From an uncultured Bacteroidia bacterium (lineage in GTDB: Bacteria > Bacteroidota > Bacteroidia > NS11-12g > UBA955): a stretch of DNA of 64,000 nucleotides. The notes beneath the pieces are model-generated. The model was not told the origin of the DNA. It searched no databases and saw only the letters and a list, made by a program, of their open reading frames with translations. Below, piece after piece: positions 15,914-25,103 of the stretch. The number at the start of each line of letters is the position of its first letter. Within the stretch, counting starts at the first letter, position 1. The stretch spans positions 123,673 through 187,672 of the forward strand of contig CALSPH010000001.1 of assembly GCA_943788195.1 (NCBI GenBank), read 5' to 3'. The translations under genes and the position numbers were made by a program.

Positions 15914-17355
15914 ATGAATAATCAGGATAAATCCGAATTACTAAATGCTTTACAACAATTCAATCAAATATCTAGTAAATTACTGCAAGAGGAGCATGAC
16001 AATGGAGTAGCGCCCCGTATTTCAGTTGAAGAACTATTTGATAAAGTTGATTTATCCCTTGGAGAAGAGGGACTTGAAGAAAAAGAATTCACCAAAGCAA
16101 TCCAAGACTTAACGCTAGCAACACCAAGAACAGCCAGCAATAAGTTCTTTAATCAGCTTTTTGGCGGAAGAAAGGCCGCTGCAGTATTGGGAGACTTGCT
16201 CGCAGTAATGCTGAATAACAGCATGTACACCTACAAAGCAGCAGGTGCACAGGTGGGTGCAGAAAAAATTGCCATCCGAAACATTTTGGATATAATAGGA
16301 TGGGACAATCAAGCAGATGGAACCATTGCCCCAGGGGGTTCAATGGCCAATTTTATGGCATTACTCATGGCAAGAGACCAAATAGATCGTGGATACGCGA
16401 TTTAAAGGAGTGCAAAAAAGAATGCGCGTTTATACCTCAATAGAATCGCGATTACAGCACCTTGAAAAATGCAGCCTTCGCTGGGATTGGACGAGACAAT
16501 GTAGTACTTGTGAGTAGTGATCAGTCCGGTAAAATGGATCCTGATGCACTGGTGAAGGAGATTGAGAACGATTTAGCGAACGGGTACCATCCAACTATGG
16601 TAAATGCAACTGCTGGGCACTACGGTATTAGGCGTATTTGACGATTTTAGTACAATTAAGCGATATCTGTTCTAAGCACAATATATGGTTACATGTGGAC
16701 GGAGCATATTGTGGCACAGTTATATTCAGTGAGAAGTTTAAGCATTTAATAAAAGGACTCGAAAAAGCAGATTCATTCTGTTTCAATGCGCACAAGATGC
16801 TGGGCACTCCATTGTCATGTTCAATTATCGTGTCAAAGGATAAAAAATCATTACATGATTCATTTGCAAACGATGCAAGTTATTTGTACCAAACCGATCA
16901 AGATGAGTTTAATTTAGGAAAAATATCGCTTGCAATGTGGAAGGAGAAATGATGGCTTGAAAATTATGGGCTTTATGGAAAAGTGTCGGACGCAAAGGAC
17001 TTGAAGAGATGGTAGATCATCAATTTCACCTTGCTGATATTGCACGTAATTACAGTCGCAAGCAACAATGATTATGTGCTCTATAGCGCTGATGAATCTA
17101 TTTCTGTTTGCTTCAATTACAAAGGAATACCCGCAGAACAACTTTGCACCTTGCTCTATGAGCACGAGGAATTGCTAGTAGGATTTGGCTCATTTAATGA
17201 AGATACATTTGTACGCCTGATTACTTATCAATACGAACAACAGTGAAGAAGACATGGTAAATTTCTTTACTACATTAGAAGAATTTGTAGCAAGCAACAA
17301 AGCGCTTTTTAAGCTATCAGAGGCAAAAGGCTTAATCTTAGATCAACTACTTTAG
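15914..17355 (+). pseudogene. Group II PLP decarboxylase (cysteine sulfinate/glutamate decarboxylase-like), eight frameshifts
   Basis: Joining three frames recovers one ~470-residue aspartate-aminotransferase-fold decarboxylase. Pieces in order are FNQLFGGRKAAAVLGD, APGGSMANFMALLMARD, AGIGRDNVVLVSSDQSGKMDP, WLHVDGAYCG (PLP-contacting Asp), FCFNAHKMLGTPL (Lys that binds PLP) and the C-terminal FVASNKALFKLSEAKG. The frame changes eight times, near 16395, 16449, 16616, 16656, 16930, 16965, 17053 and 17226, and every change is a single extra base. Apart from these shifts, conserved motifs look intact, so either decay is very recent or the insertions are sequencing errors. Adjacent, divergent cysteine dioxygenase suggests the substrate is cysteine sulfinate (taurine/hypotaurine pathway). 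The substrate is inferred from context. Confidence 0.8.
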
Positions 17356-17363
17356 ATTCTGTT

Positions 17364-17684
17364 TTAACTAAAATGAGCATCTTCGATTCGCTCAGTAATC
17401 ATTTCAGGTTTTATGGGACGGTTAAAAACGTAGAAATCAATCCAACGTTTAATCACTTCATCTAAATTATTTACGATCAAGAGTTTCATCCGGTTCACGT
17501 CTAACTCCTCCAATTTTTCTTGACCAGCGCATTCTTCAATTTCAATACTTTCAAACAACCCATCTTTAAACTTGATAACTCCCATACATGATTTATCTTC
17601 ACGATTGGCATATACATGAAGGGGGGTGTCATCTTCTATTAAGAAGTGAATTTTAAGATCGTAATAGTTGAAAAGCGTGATCAT
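17364..17684 (-). CDS. DUF4160-like small protein
   Basis: A 106-residue cytoplasmic protein beginning MITLFNYYDLKIHFLIEDDTP, resembling the DUF4160 pattern of a short strand-rich start with a conserved acidic-aromatic segment (LHVYANRED) and a helical C-terminus ending in a VIKRWIDFYVFN motif. DUF4160 genes often pair with a DUF2442 gene and have been discussed as toxin-antitoxin-like; no DUF2442 partner is seen here. It ends 8 bp from the convergent decarboxylase. Function unknown, moderate confidence in the family. Confidence 0.55.
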   Translation of the reverse strand: MITLFNYYDLKIHFLIEDDTPLHVYANREDKSCMGVIKFKDGLFESIEIEECAGQEKLEELDVNRMKLLIVNNLDEVIKRWIDFYVFNRPIKPEMITERIEDAHFS

Positions 17685-17747
17685 GAATTGGGATTCTACA
17701 GCCTGGCTAAGTTAGCCATTTATTTCACCTCCATCAAAGCCTCCATT

Positions 17748-20084
17748 TTATTTAAAAAACTGACGCATATTGGTCTGCCCTTGAAAATGTTTAACGGTTT
17801 CCTTTGCAGGGCCAGCCAATCTTCGATTATAGGCTTTGGTTGCTTGCTGAATGTAATCGGCTGCTTTTTGATTCATTATGTTCAATCTTTTCAAAGCATT
17901 AAATGCATTTATTCTGGTTCTAAACTCAAATGCCGGACCTGCCATTTCAATCACTCTATTTAAATACATGTCATCTCCCAATAGCGCATATTGATGTGCA
18001 TTATATTTAATTGAGATGGCATTATTTAGACCGTCAACTCCTTTCAACGATTCTGAGTTAAAAGCCAAGCCGCTGCCTATAAGATTGTCGAGTGCAGATT
18101 CTACCACACCATAACTAGGGTCGCTTAATAATGCTTCCAATTCAGTTTTCGCAAAACTTGCATCCAGCTTTTGCGCAAGCATACGTCTTACTTTGGCACT
18201 TTCATCCTTCAATGCTAACTTACTCAGCGGTAAGGCCTTCACTTTGTTGGCTATTTGCCGTATCATTTCCGTTCTAACCTGATATGATTTTTCCGTTTTA
18301 TACCATTCACTGTAACAGTTTATTTTCTCCTCATCCTTTTTCTTGGCCAAGGCCTTAACGGCATCAAACCGGTCTATTGCATTTTTAGCAAGCTGTGCTT
18401 GTGCAAACAACATTTTCTCTGATTTTTCAAAATCAACTTGCTTCATAATATTACTGTTTTCATCAAACAGCACATAGCTTACATTCTTACCTTTGGTATT
18501 AAACCGGACCACATGATTCTTTTCTGAGATCCAAACCTTTTTGGAATCTGATGTTCCATCTTTATAATAAACAGAAAACACGATAGGCATTTTAAACAAA
18601 CCGTCCGCCATAGTGCTTTTTTGAACCTGGGTCACATCAAACTGCCCGCGTGTTCCATATTCTTCAAATCGAACTTGATACTTCGGCTCATTTCCTTTCC
18701 AGACCCATTGATCAAAGAACCAGTCCATGTTCATTCCTAACTTATCCTTAAATGCTTGCTGAAAATCGTCTGTATTTACATTGCCAAATTTATGCTTGGT
18801 TAGATAGTATTGAATGACTCTTTTAAACTCTTCATCACCCACCACATACCTCAGCATACTTAATACGCCAGAGCCTTTAGGATAAATTCTTGCCGTTCCT
18901 GAATTGGTATGACGAATTGGGTAATAATCCTTCTTGCTTGCGGCAAATGCACTCTCGCCTTCTCTTCTAAAATTAAATTTTACTGCATCATCATTCTCTA
19001 TCGTAGCATAAAAAATCTTCGCGTAATATGTTGCGAAGCTCTCCTGCAACCAAGCATCTCCAGGACCTCTAGCGGTTATCAAATCACCGAACCACTGGTG
19101 TGTCAATTCATGGCAGTTTACACCAATATAATTGCGATCCAAAAATGCCCGTTTATCCACAAAGAAAAAGTCTCCAAAAATAGTTGCGCTTGTATTTTCC
19201 ATTGCACCATAAAGGAAATCTTGAACCATAATTTGACTATAAGCTCCCCATGGATAGGCCACACCAGTTTCATCCTCTAGAAACTCAATCATCTCCTCGG
19301 TGTACTTGCTTGTATACTCAACACGATCTTTAAACTCTGGATAATACCAAAAATTAACGGGCGTGCCTCTTTTGGTCTTGGTTGATTTAACCTCGTATTT
19401 ACCAATAGCAAGCATAAGCAGGTAACCAGCGTGTGGGTTATTCAGTTTATAATGCCACTTGATATTCCCCTTTTTGTCCGATTTCTTCGAAATCAAATCA
19501 CCATTGGAAAGCACTTTGTACTTCTCATCGAAGGTGATGATGGTCTCAGTAAAAAACTTATCGCCCATATCATCATACATGGGTATCCAGTTGCGATTAT
19601 CAATTCCTTGGCCTTGAGTCCAAATTTGCTGACGCGTATTCCAAGGAGTCGGGTTTTTAATCTCTTCTTGATTCCATCCAATAAAATAAATTCCGCGCTT
19701 TGGAGTCGCGATGTAATTAAAACTAATTACATGACTTTCATCAAAACCCCATTTTTTAGTTATTTGAACAACTACTCCTTCTTTAATTATGGTAAATTTA
19801 GCTTCTTTACCATCAATTTTAGCGCTATTAATAACGATGCCTGGTGCATTAAAAAACAAGGTATCAATATTTTTTTGGATTGTTTTAAACTGATGATCCA
19901 CTTTTCCAATAACTTTCCCCGCTTTAACATCAAAGGATACGTCTACCTTCATATGGGTGATATCCACAGAGTGATTTCGCTCTTGTGCAGTTGGGTCAGC
20001 CACGTAACAGTTATAGTCGTTTTGAGCGATGGTAAATTGAGCCAAACAAGCCCAAACCAAGGCAATAAGAATACTTTTTTTCAT
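17748..20084 (-). CDS. M1 family zinc aminopeptidase, secreted
   Basis: Zinc metallopeptidase that removes N-terminal residues from peptides, likely periplasmic or surface-located because of a signal peptide (SILIALVWACLAQFTIAQ). The catalytic domain shows the exopeptidase motif GAMEN (~residue 291), the zinc site HELTHQWFGD (~325) with the third ligand Glu in WLQESFATYYAK about 18 residues later. The N-terminal ~200 residues form the beta-saddle domain; the C-terminal ~250 residues are helical, HEAT-like (VRRMLAQKLDASF). Length 778 fits the secreted Bacteroidota group. Monocistronic. The 238-aa plus-strand ORF opposite it is a shadow. Confidence 0.94.
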   Translation of the reverse strand: MKKSILIALVWACLAQFTIAQNDYNCYVADPTAQERNHSVDITHMKVDVSFDVKAGKVIGKVDHQFKTIQKNIDTLFFNAPGIVINSAKIDGKEAKFTIIKEGVVVQITKKWGFDESHVISFNYIATPKRGIYFIGWNQEEIKNPTPWNTRQQIWTQGQGIDNRNWIPMYDDMGDKFFTETIITFDEKYKVLSNGDLISKKSDKKGNIKWHYKLNNPHAGYLLMLAIGKYEVKSTKTKRGTPVNFWYYPEFKDRVEYTSKYTEEMIEFLEDETGVAYPWGAYSQIMVQDFLYGAMENTSATIFGDFFFVDKRAFLDRNYIGVNCHELTHQWFGDLITARGPGDAWLQESFATYYAKIFYATIENDDAVKFNFRREGESAFAASKKDYYPIRHTNSGTARIYPKGSGVLSMLRYVVGDEEFKRVIQYYLTKHKFGNVNTDDFQQAFKDKLGMNMDWFFDQWVWKGNEPKYQVRFEEYGTRGQFDVTQVQKSTMADGLFKMPIVFSVYYKDGTSDSKKVWISEKNHVVRFNTKGKNVSYVLFDENSNIMKQVDFEKSEKMLFAQAQLAKNAIDRFDAVKALAKKKDEEKINCYSEWYKTEKSYQVRTEMIRQIANKVKALPLSKLALKDESAKVRRMLAQKLDASFAKTELEALLSDPSYGVVESALDNLIGSGLAFNSESLKGVDGLNNAISIKYNAHQYALLGDDMYLNRVIEMAGPAFEFRTRINAFNALKRLNIMNQKAADYIQQATKAYNRRLAGPAKETVKHFQGQTNMRQFFK

Positions 20085-20209
20085 GTGATTTCTTTTGAGG
20101 GTAGCGAATATACTTTGTCCAAGACAAAATTTATGCCTTCAACATGAATTTTTTGCAGATCGCTTTTGTTTTGCGATGAATTAACCTTTGGTCACATTAC
20201 CATGAAACC

Positions 20210-22183
20210 TTAGTAAGCTATTAGTTTTGTTAATTTCCTCTTGAACTCTTCAAGTGGCAGAAATTCATCTTCCAAATTCTTGGCAAAAGGCACGGATGTG
20301 TCCAAGCTTCCAATGCGAATTATAGGTGCATCCAAACTTTCAAAATGGTGTTCTCCAATCCACGCGGCAATTTCTGCACCTATGCCTCCTGTAAGTGTAG
20401 CTTCATGCAAAACCATCACTTTACCTGTCTTTTTAAGGGATGTTACAACGGTTTCCTTATCCCATGGGAGTAAGGTCCGTAAATCAACTATTTCTACATT
20501 CAGTTGATGCTCCTTGACATAATCCATGGCCCATTGCACTGCCCAACCGTAGGTTATGATGCTCACATCTTCTCCTTCATGAACCACTTTTGCCTCACCA
20601 AGGGGAAAGGTATAGTAGGCCTCAGGCACTTCCTCTTCTATACTTCGATACAGTTTTTTATGTTCAAAAAACAAAATTGGATTGGGTTCTTCGATGGATG
20701 CAGCAAGTAATCCTTTCGCATCCGCAGGTGAAGAAGGATAGACTATTTTTAATCCAGGCACATGCATAAACCAACTTTCCATGGTCTGACTGTGAAATGG
20801 TCCCGCTTGCACGCCTGCACCGCATGGCATTCTTACAACCACATCAGCAGCTTGGCCCCAACGGTAATGCACTTTCGCCAAATTATTCACGATTTGATTG
20901 AAACCGCAACTCACAAAATCCGAGAACTGCATTTCTACAATGGCCTTAAACCCTTTAATGGCTAAGCCTAAACCCGCACCTAAAATACTTGATTCGGTAA
21001 TGGGTGTATTTCGCACTCTTGCTTTACCAAATTTGTCCAAAAAACCATCCGTTATCTTAAAGACACCCCCATACTCCGCAATATCCTGACCCATGATAAC
21101 GGTATTCTCAAAGCGTTCCATGCTTTGCTCTAAACCGTTTTTAATGGCATCGATGAGCCGCATTTCCATTTTAGCTGAACTGTTCGGTTTGGTCTCAACA
21201 AAGATGTGCTCGGCATATCGATCCTTCAATTCTTCTTGAATGTCCGCCTCAATTTCGGGATAATCAAATACTTCTTTAAGCGCTTGATCTATTTCTTCTC
21301 TAATTTTAGCGGTAATTTGATCCAGCTCATCTTGTTCAATTCCTTTCTCCAATAAGAAATTTTGATAATTGCTTACGGGGTCTTTTTTCGACCAAGTATC
21401 AAACAATTCTTGAGGTACATATTTAACCCCACTCGCTTCCTCGTGCCCACGCATTCTAAAAGTCAAGCATTCCAAAATAACAGGTTTTGGGCTTTCGCGC
21501 ATGTTTTCAGCAATTTCTTTAACTTTATGATAAACCTCAAGAATATTATTCCCATCCACTTGATGCGCCTCCATGCCATATCCAATCCCTTTATCAATAA
21601 ACTGAGCACAGTTAAACTGCTCATTGCTTGGAGTAGAAAGGCCATAGCCATTATTTTCAATTACAAAAATAACGGGCAGATCCCAAACCGAAGCCACATT
21701 CATTGCTTCATGAAAGTCGCCTTCGCTTGTGCCACCATCTCCACTAAAGACTGCGGTAATTTGACCACTTCCAGACAATAACTCGCCAAGTGCTATACCA
21801 TTTGCAACTCCATGATTTGCACCTAAATGACTGATCATTCCAACGATATGATGCGTTTTTGTACCAAAATGAAAACTTCGGTCTCTCCCTTTTGTAAACC
21901 CCTTTTCTTTGCCTTGCCATTGGGCAAACAAACGGGTTAAGGGAATATTTCGACCTGTAAAGACTCCCAGGTTACGATGTAATGGAAGGATATAATCCTT
22001 CTCGTCTAAGGCAGCCGTTAAACCAACAGAAATGGCCTCTTGACCTATGCCGCTAAACCATTTACTAATCTTACCTTGCCTTAAAAGAATGAGCATTTTC
22101 TCCTCGATTAAACGAGGATAAACTAGCTTACGATAAAGTTCCACCAGTTGGGTTACGACCAAATTCTTATGCTTAAATTGCAT
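20210..22183 (-). CDS. Fused alpha/beta E1 of 2-oxoacid (branched-chain type) dehydrogenase
   Basis: Thiamine-diphosphate-dependent decarboxylase component of a 2-oxoacid dehydrogenase complex, with both E1 subunits in one 657-residue chain. Residues ~1-330 are the alpha half, with the ThDP motif GDGGTSEGDFHEAMN...NNGYG near 145. Residues ~338-657 are the beta half (GQDIAEYGGVF, RMPCGAGVQAG, HEATLTGGIGAEIA). The start at 22183 (MQFKHKNLV) is chosen because the ORF-track start runs into the divergent kinase gene. Fused E1 proteins are common in Flavobacteriia. The E2 and E3 genes are not in the window, so substrate (branched-chain 2-oxoacids or pyruvate) is not certain. A TATCTTTG box lies 6 nt upstream of the start. 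Confidence 0.9.
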   Translation of the reverse strand: MQFKHKNLVVTQLVELYRKLVYPRLIEEKMLILLRQGKISKWFSGIGQEAISVGLTAALDEKDYILPLHRNLGVFTGRNIPLTRLFAQWQGKEKGFTKGRDRSFHFGTKTHHIVGMISHLGANHGVANGIALGELLSGSGQITAVFSGDGGTSEGDFHEAMNVASVWDLPVIFVIENNGYGLSTPSNEQFNCAQFIDKGIGYGMEAHQVDGNNILEVYHKVKEIAENMRESPKPVILECLTFRMRGHEEASGVKYVPQELFDTWSKKDPVSNYQNFLLEKGIEQDELDQITAKIREEIDQALKEVFDYPEIEADIQEELKDRYAEHIFVETKPNSSAKMEMRLIDAIKNGLEQSMERFENTVIMGQDIAEYGGVFKITDGFLDKFGKARVRNTPITESSILGAGLGLAIKGFKAIVEMQFSDFVSCGFNQIVNNLAKVHYRWGQAADVVVRMPCGAGVQAGPFHSQTMESWFMHVPGLKIVYPSSPADAKGLLAASIEEPNPILFFEHKKLYRSIEEEVPEAYYTFPLGEAKVVHEGEDVSIITYGWAVQWAMDYVKEHQLNVEIVDLRTLLPWDKETVVTSLKKTGKVMVLHEATLTGGIGAEIAAWIGEHHFESLDAPIIRIGSLDTSVPFAKNLEDEFLPLEEFKRKLTKLIAY

Positions 22184-22189
22184 GCTGGG

Positions 22190-22237
22190 CAAAGATATAT
22201 TAATCTTCAATTTTAAGAACTGAAAAGTGTAATTTTG
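22190..22237. promoter_or_regulatory. Divergent pair of -7 boxes, E1 and BadF-type kinase
   Basis: Minus-strand TATCTTTG (22190-22197) ends 6 nt from the E1 start; plus-strand TAATTTTG (22230-22237) ends 4 nt from the kinase ATG. Both match TAnnTTTG. -33 elements are not clear. If used, both mRNAs would start at or next to their start codons. Confidence 0.4.
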
Positions 22238-22241
22238 CTGA

Positions 22242-23069
22242 ATGCATCTGGTAGCTGACAGTGGGAGCACAAAAACAGAATGGAGAATCGTTCATAATAA
22301 TGATTACCATCTACTTTCGAATGGGTTAAATCCCATGGTTGCCCCTATTCCTTTTCTAGAAATGGAAATAAAAAATGTAGCCGCTCATCAAAATAACGTT
22401 GGAAAAATCACCCGAATCAGCTTTTACGGAGCCGGATGTGCAAAAAATGAGTCCAAAGAAACTATTAAGGGGCTTTTAGAGCGCTTTTTTCCAAAAGCTA
22501 ATGTTGAAGTTTACAGCGACTTGATAGCTGCCGCGAAGGCTGTATTTAATACAACAGAAGGCATCTCATGTATACTAGGAACAGGCAGCAACGCTGCATA
22601 TTATGATGGCAAAAACCTAGTACAAGATAAACCCGCGTTAGGTTATATTTTAGGTGATGATGGTGCTGGCGTTGGAATAGGTAGGGCACTTTTAAAAGAT
22701 TATCTCTATGGCAACACCGCATGGCTGCCATTTATAAAATCTTTGAGCTTAGAATCTGATCCTAAAGAAATAATTCGTGCAATTTATGCAAATGACAAGC
22801 CCAACACCTTAATAGCCCAATACGCGGAAGTAGCCTTGAAGAATCTATCGAACCCAATGATTCAAAAATTAGTAAGAAATCAGTTCAATCAGTTCTTTGA
22901 TGATATGGTAGAACCCTATCGTGGGAAAAGTAGAAAAGTAGGTTTTGTGGGTTCAGTAGCACACTATGGTTCAGAAATACTCAATGAAATATGCAAAGAC
23001 CGCAATATGGAGCTTTATGGTATTGTGAAGCAACCCATTGAAAATATAATCAAGCAGTTAGAAAGTTAA
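22242..23069 (+). CDS. BadF/BadG family ATPase, N-acetylglucosamine kinase-like
   Basis: Member of the actin-like (ASKHA) fold kinases. The first phosphate-binding loop DSGSTKTEWRI (residues ~6-16) and the second loop ILGTGSNAAYY, followed by GYILGDDGAGVGIG, are the hallmarks of the BadF/BcrA/NAGK group. At 275 residues it matches the single-domain Bacteroidota members usually called N-acetylglucosamine kinase-like proteins, which probably phosphorylate amino sugars from cell-wall recycling or chitin. The exact sugar is not shown by sequence. It is followed 29 bp later by rsfS, probably under separate control. Confidence 0.85.
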   Translation: MHLVADSGSTKTEWRIVHNNDYHLLSNGLNPMVAPIPFLEMEIKNVAAHQNNVGKITRISFYGAGCAKNESKETIKGLLERFFPKANVEVYSDLIAAAKAVFNTTEGISCILGTGSNAAYYDGKNLVQDKPALGYILGDDGAGVGIGRALLKDYLYGNTAWLPFIKSLSLESDPKEIIRAIYANDKPNTLIAQYAEVALKNLSNPMIQKLVRNQFNQFFDDMVEPYRGKSRKVGFVGSVAHYGSEILNEICKDRNMELYGIVKQPIENIIKQLES

Positions 23070-23098
23070 TTTTAAATATATCTTCGCAGGTAGAAGCA

Positions 23099-23476
23099 AT
23101 GGCAAAAAAGACAAAGGAAAAAACCCTGATTAGCAAAGACCTTTTGGTACAAAACGTAGTAAAAGGAATGCAGGAAAAAAAAGCAGAACGAATTGTTGTT
23201 TTAAATTTAGAAAATATTGATACAGCGGTTGCAGATTTTTTTGTGATTTGCAGCGCAACCAATGACAGGCAAGTAGATGCCATTGCCAAAAGTATTGGCG
23301 ATGAAGTGCACAAAGCAATAAAAGAATGGCCCTGGCATATCGAAGGGAAGGAAAACAAAGAATGGATTCTGCTGGATTACATTAATGTGGTTGCACATGT
23401 ATTCAATCAAGATAAGCGTGAATTTTATGGCCTTGAAGAGCTTTGGGGCGATGCAGAAATAACTCATTTTGAGTGA
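23099..23476 (+). CDS. rsfS: Ribosome silencing factor RsfS (YbeB/Iojap)
   Basis: Binds ribosomal protein L14 (uL14) on the 50S subunit and blocks joining with the 30S subunit when nutrients run low. The family pattern is complete: AERIVVLNLENIDTAVADFFVIC, TNDRQVDAIAKSI, PWHIEGKENKEWILLDY, then VVAHVFNQDKREFYGLEELWGDA. Length 125 is normal, with a basic N-terminal tail. In many relatives ftsH follows; here an RlpA-family gene does. Confidence 0.95.
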   Translation: MAKKTKEKTLISKDLLVQNVVKGMQEKKAERIVVLNLENIDTAVADFFVICSATNDRQVDAIAKSIGDEVHKAIKEWPWHIEGKENKEWILLDYINVVAHVFNQDKREFYGLEELWGDAEITHFE

Positions 23477-23546
23477 GTTACACAAATTAATCAGCATTAA
23501 TTAACAAACTTTTTATCTGTGGCATGATATTTGCTAAAAGGCAGGT

Positions 23547-24092
23547 ATGTCAAGGAATATTAAAATTCTGCTGATTTTTGGAGCATTTGCCTTTGGCTTT
23601 ATGAGTCCATCATTGCCTTTGAACCACATTGCCCCTTATTCTCTTAACGGTCAAGACAGTGCTACTAAAGATAGTTCTGTTCGCGCGGATTCTCTTATGA
23701 TGGATAGCCTTCAATTGGATATAGTTCAAGATAGCATCCTCAACTTAGACTCTTTAAGTTCGGATAGCAGCATACTTAAGACACAAGACACTCTAGAGGT
23801 AATTTATGGTACTGCAAGTTATTATCATAACATGTTTGTAGGAAGGCCTACTGCAACTGGCGATATTTTCAACCAGAGTAAAATGACCTGCGCACACCGC
23901 ACCATACCATTGAAATCTTGGGTTAGAGTTACCAACTTGAACACCGGAAAATCAGTCATTCTATATGTCAATGACCGAATGGGCAAAAGCCCTCATGAGA
24001 TTGATCTAACTACTGCCGCAGCAAAGAAACTTGGCTATATCCGTTCTGGCTGGGTCAAGGTAAAAATTGAAGTGCTACCTGAAAAACCTTAA
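23547..24092 (+). CDS. RlpA-family septal ring protein (DPBB domain)
   Basis: Secreted protein with a double-psi beta-barrel (residues ~90-181). Conserved family segments are GTASYYHNMFVGRPTATGD, MTCAHRTIPLKSWVRVTN, and VNDRMGKSPHEIDLT, the last including the catalytic Asp region of RlpA lytic transglycosylases. There is no SPOR domain, so septal targeting would need another signal. Between the signal peptide and the barrel lies a ~50-residue linker dominated by Asp, Ser and Leu (DSLMMDSLQLD type repeats), probably a flexible spacer. RlpA members cleave denuded glycan strands during division. Confidence 0.88.
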   Translation: MSRNIKILLIFGAFAFGFMSPSLPLNHIAPYSLNGQDSATKDSSVRADSLMMDSLQLDIVQDSILNLDSLSSDSSILKTQDTLEVIYGTASYYHNMFVGRPTATGDIFNQSKMTCAHRTIPLKSWVRVTNLNTGKSVILYVNDRMGKSPHEIDLTTAAAKKLGYIRSGWVKVKIEVLPEKP

Positions 24093-24125
24093 TTCTTGCC
24101 CGTTTAATTGTACATTTGAAATGGT

Positions 24126-25103
24126 ATGATTAGGCATTCATTAGCTGAACTAAGCAGCTCTATCGTTTATGATGAAAAGGAGATAAAAACGGAGAAATCG
24201 ATAATCCTTGAGAAAATTCAACTACGCCATTCGGGCAAAACACACTGGTTAAATACATATGGAATTGATTCTGCAGAAGTCATACGAAAATTTCTCCAAG
24301 ACAATAATCTGGATGAATTTATCTATAAATTAATCCTTGATAAGGAGCATACTACTAAGGTACTCATTTTGGACGAAGTGGTCTTTGTTGCTATTCACGT
24401 ATTAAAAACGGAGAATCCGCAATTTGAATCTGAACAAATGTTTTTTGTTGTAGACCCATCTTTCCTTTGTAGTATTCAAGAGAAAAAAGGCGATTACTTT
24501 GAATGGGTGCGAGAACGCTTGCAACTTGGAAAAGGTATCGTACGGAAAAGAAAGGTCGATTATTTATTATACCTTTTGCTTGAATCCATTATCGATAATT
24601 ATCACGAATCCTACCAAAAATATACGGCATCATACTCCAATATCGGCACTACAGAAATAAAACCCACCCCAGAATTTACCGCACAAGTGGAAAGCAGGAA
24701 ACACGATTTGTTCAAATTTAAACGAGCAACCGCCAGTTTGCGAGACACCTTTACTAAGTTGGAGAAGCTTGAACTAAAAGAATTGCATTCAAAATACTTT
24801 TCGGAATTAAAAGACCAAGCAAATAACCTTATTTCAGACATCGATTTTGATTTACATGAACTTGCAAGCGACATAAATTTAATTTTTAGTATTCAAGGGC
24901 ACCGGTTGAATGATGTGATGAAAACATTGACCATATTTTCTGTAATCTTTATTCCACTCACATTTATTGCGGGTATCTACGGGATGAACTTTGATCACAT
25001 TCCAGGCGCTAAGCATCCACAGGGATTTAATATTCTAATTATTGCAATGGCACTTATCTCAGGATTTAGTATCTTTTATTTCATCCGTAAAAACTGGTTT
25101 TAA
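24126..25103 (+). CDS. CorA family Mg2+/Co2+ transporter
   Basis: Homopentameric inner-membrane channel for Mg2+ (and Co2+ or Ni2+). A large N-terminal cytoplasmic alpha/beta domain with long helices (residues 1-260) is followed by two TM segments near the C-terminus, with the signature YGMNF at ~residue 287 at the end of TM1 and a short periplasmic loop. Length 325 is typical. A TACATTTG box (24111-24118) ends 7 nt before the ATG. Its stop codon overlaps that of the convergent glycosyltransferase gene, with no hairpin between them. Confidence 0.93.
   Translation: MIRHSLAELSSSIVYDEKEIKTEKSIILEKIQLRHSGKTHWLNTYGIDSAEVIRKFLQDNNLDEFIYKLILDKEHTTKVLILDEVVFVAIHVLKTENPQFESEQMFFVVDPSFLCSIQEKKGDYFEWVRERLQLGKGIVRKRKVDYLLYLLLESIIDNYHESYQKYTASYSNIGTTEIKPTPEFTAQVESRKHDLFKFKRATASLRDTFTKLEKLELKELHSKYFSELKDQANNLISDIDFDLHELASDINLIFSIQGHRLNDVMKTLTIFSVIFIPLTFIAGIYGMNFDHIPGAKHPQGFNILIIAMALISGFSIFYFIRKNWF

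Noticed and set aside
17364-17684. Toxin-antitoxin module
   Set aside because: Only a DUF4160-like gene is present and no DUF2442 partner was seen on either side.
19431-20147. 238-aa plus-strand ORF
   Set aside because: Lies wholly antisense to the M1 peptidase, with no protein-like features; shadow of that gene.
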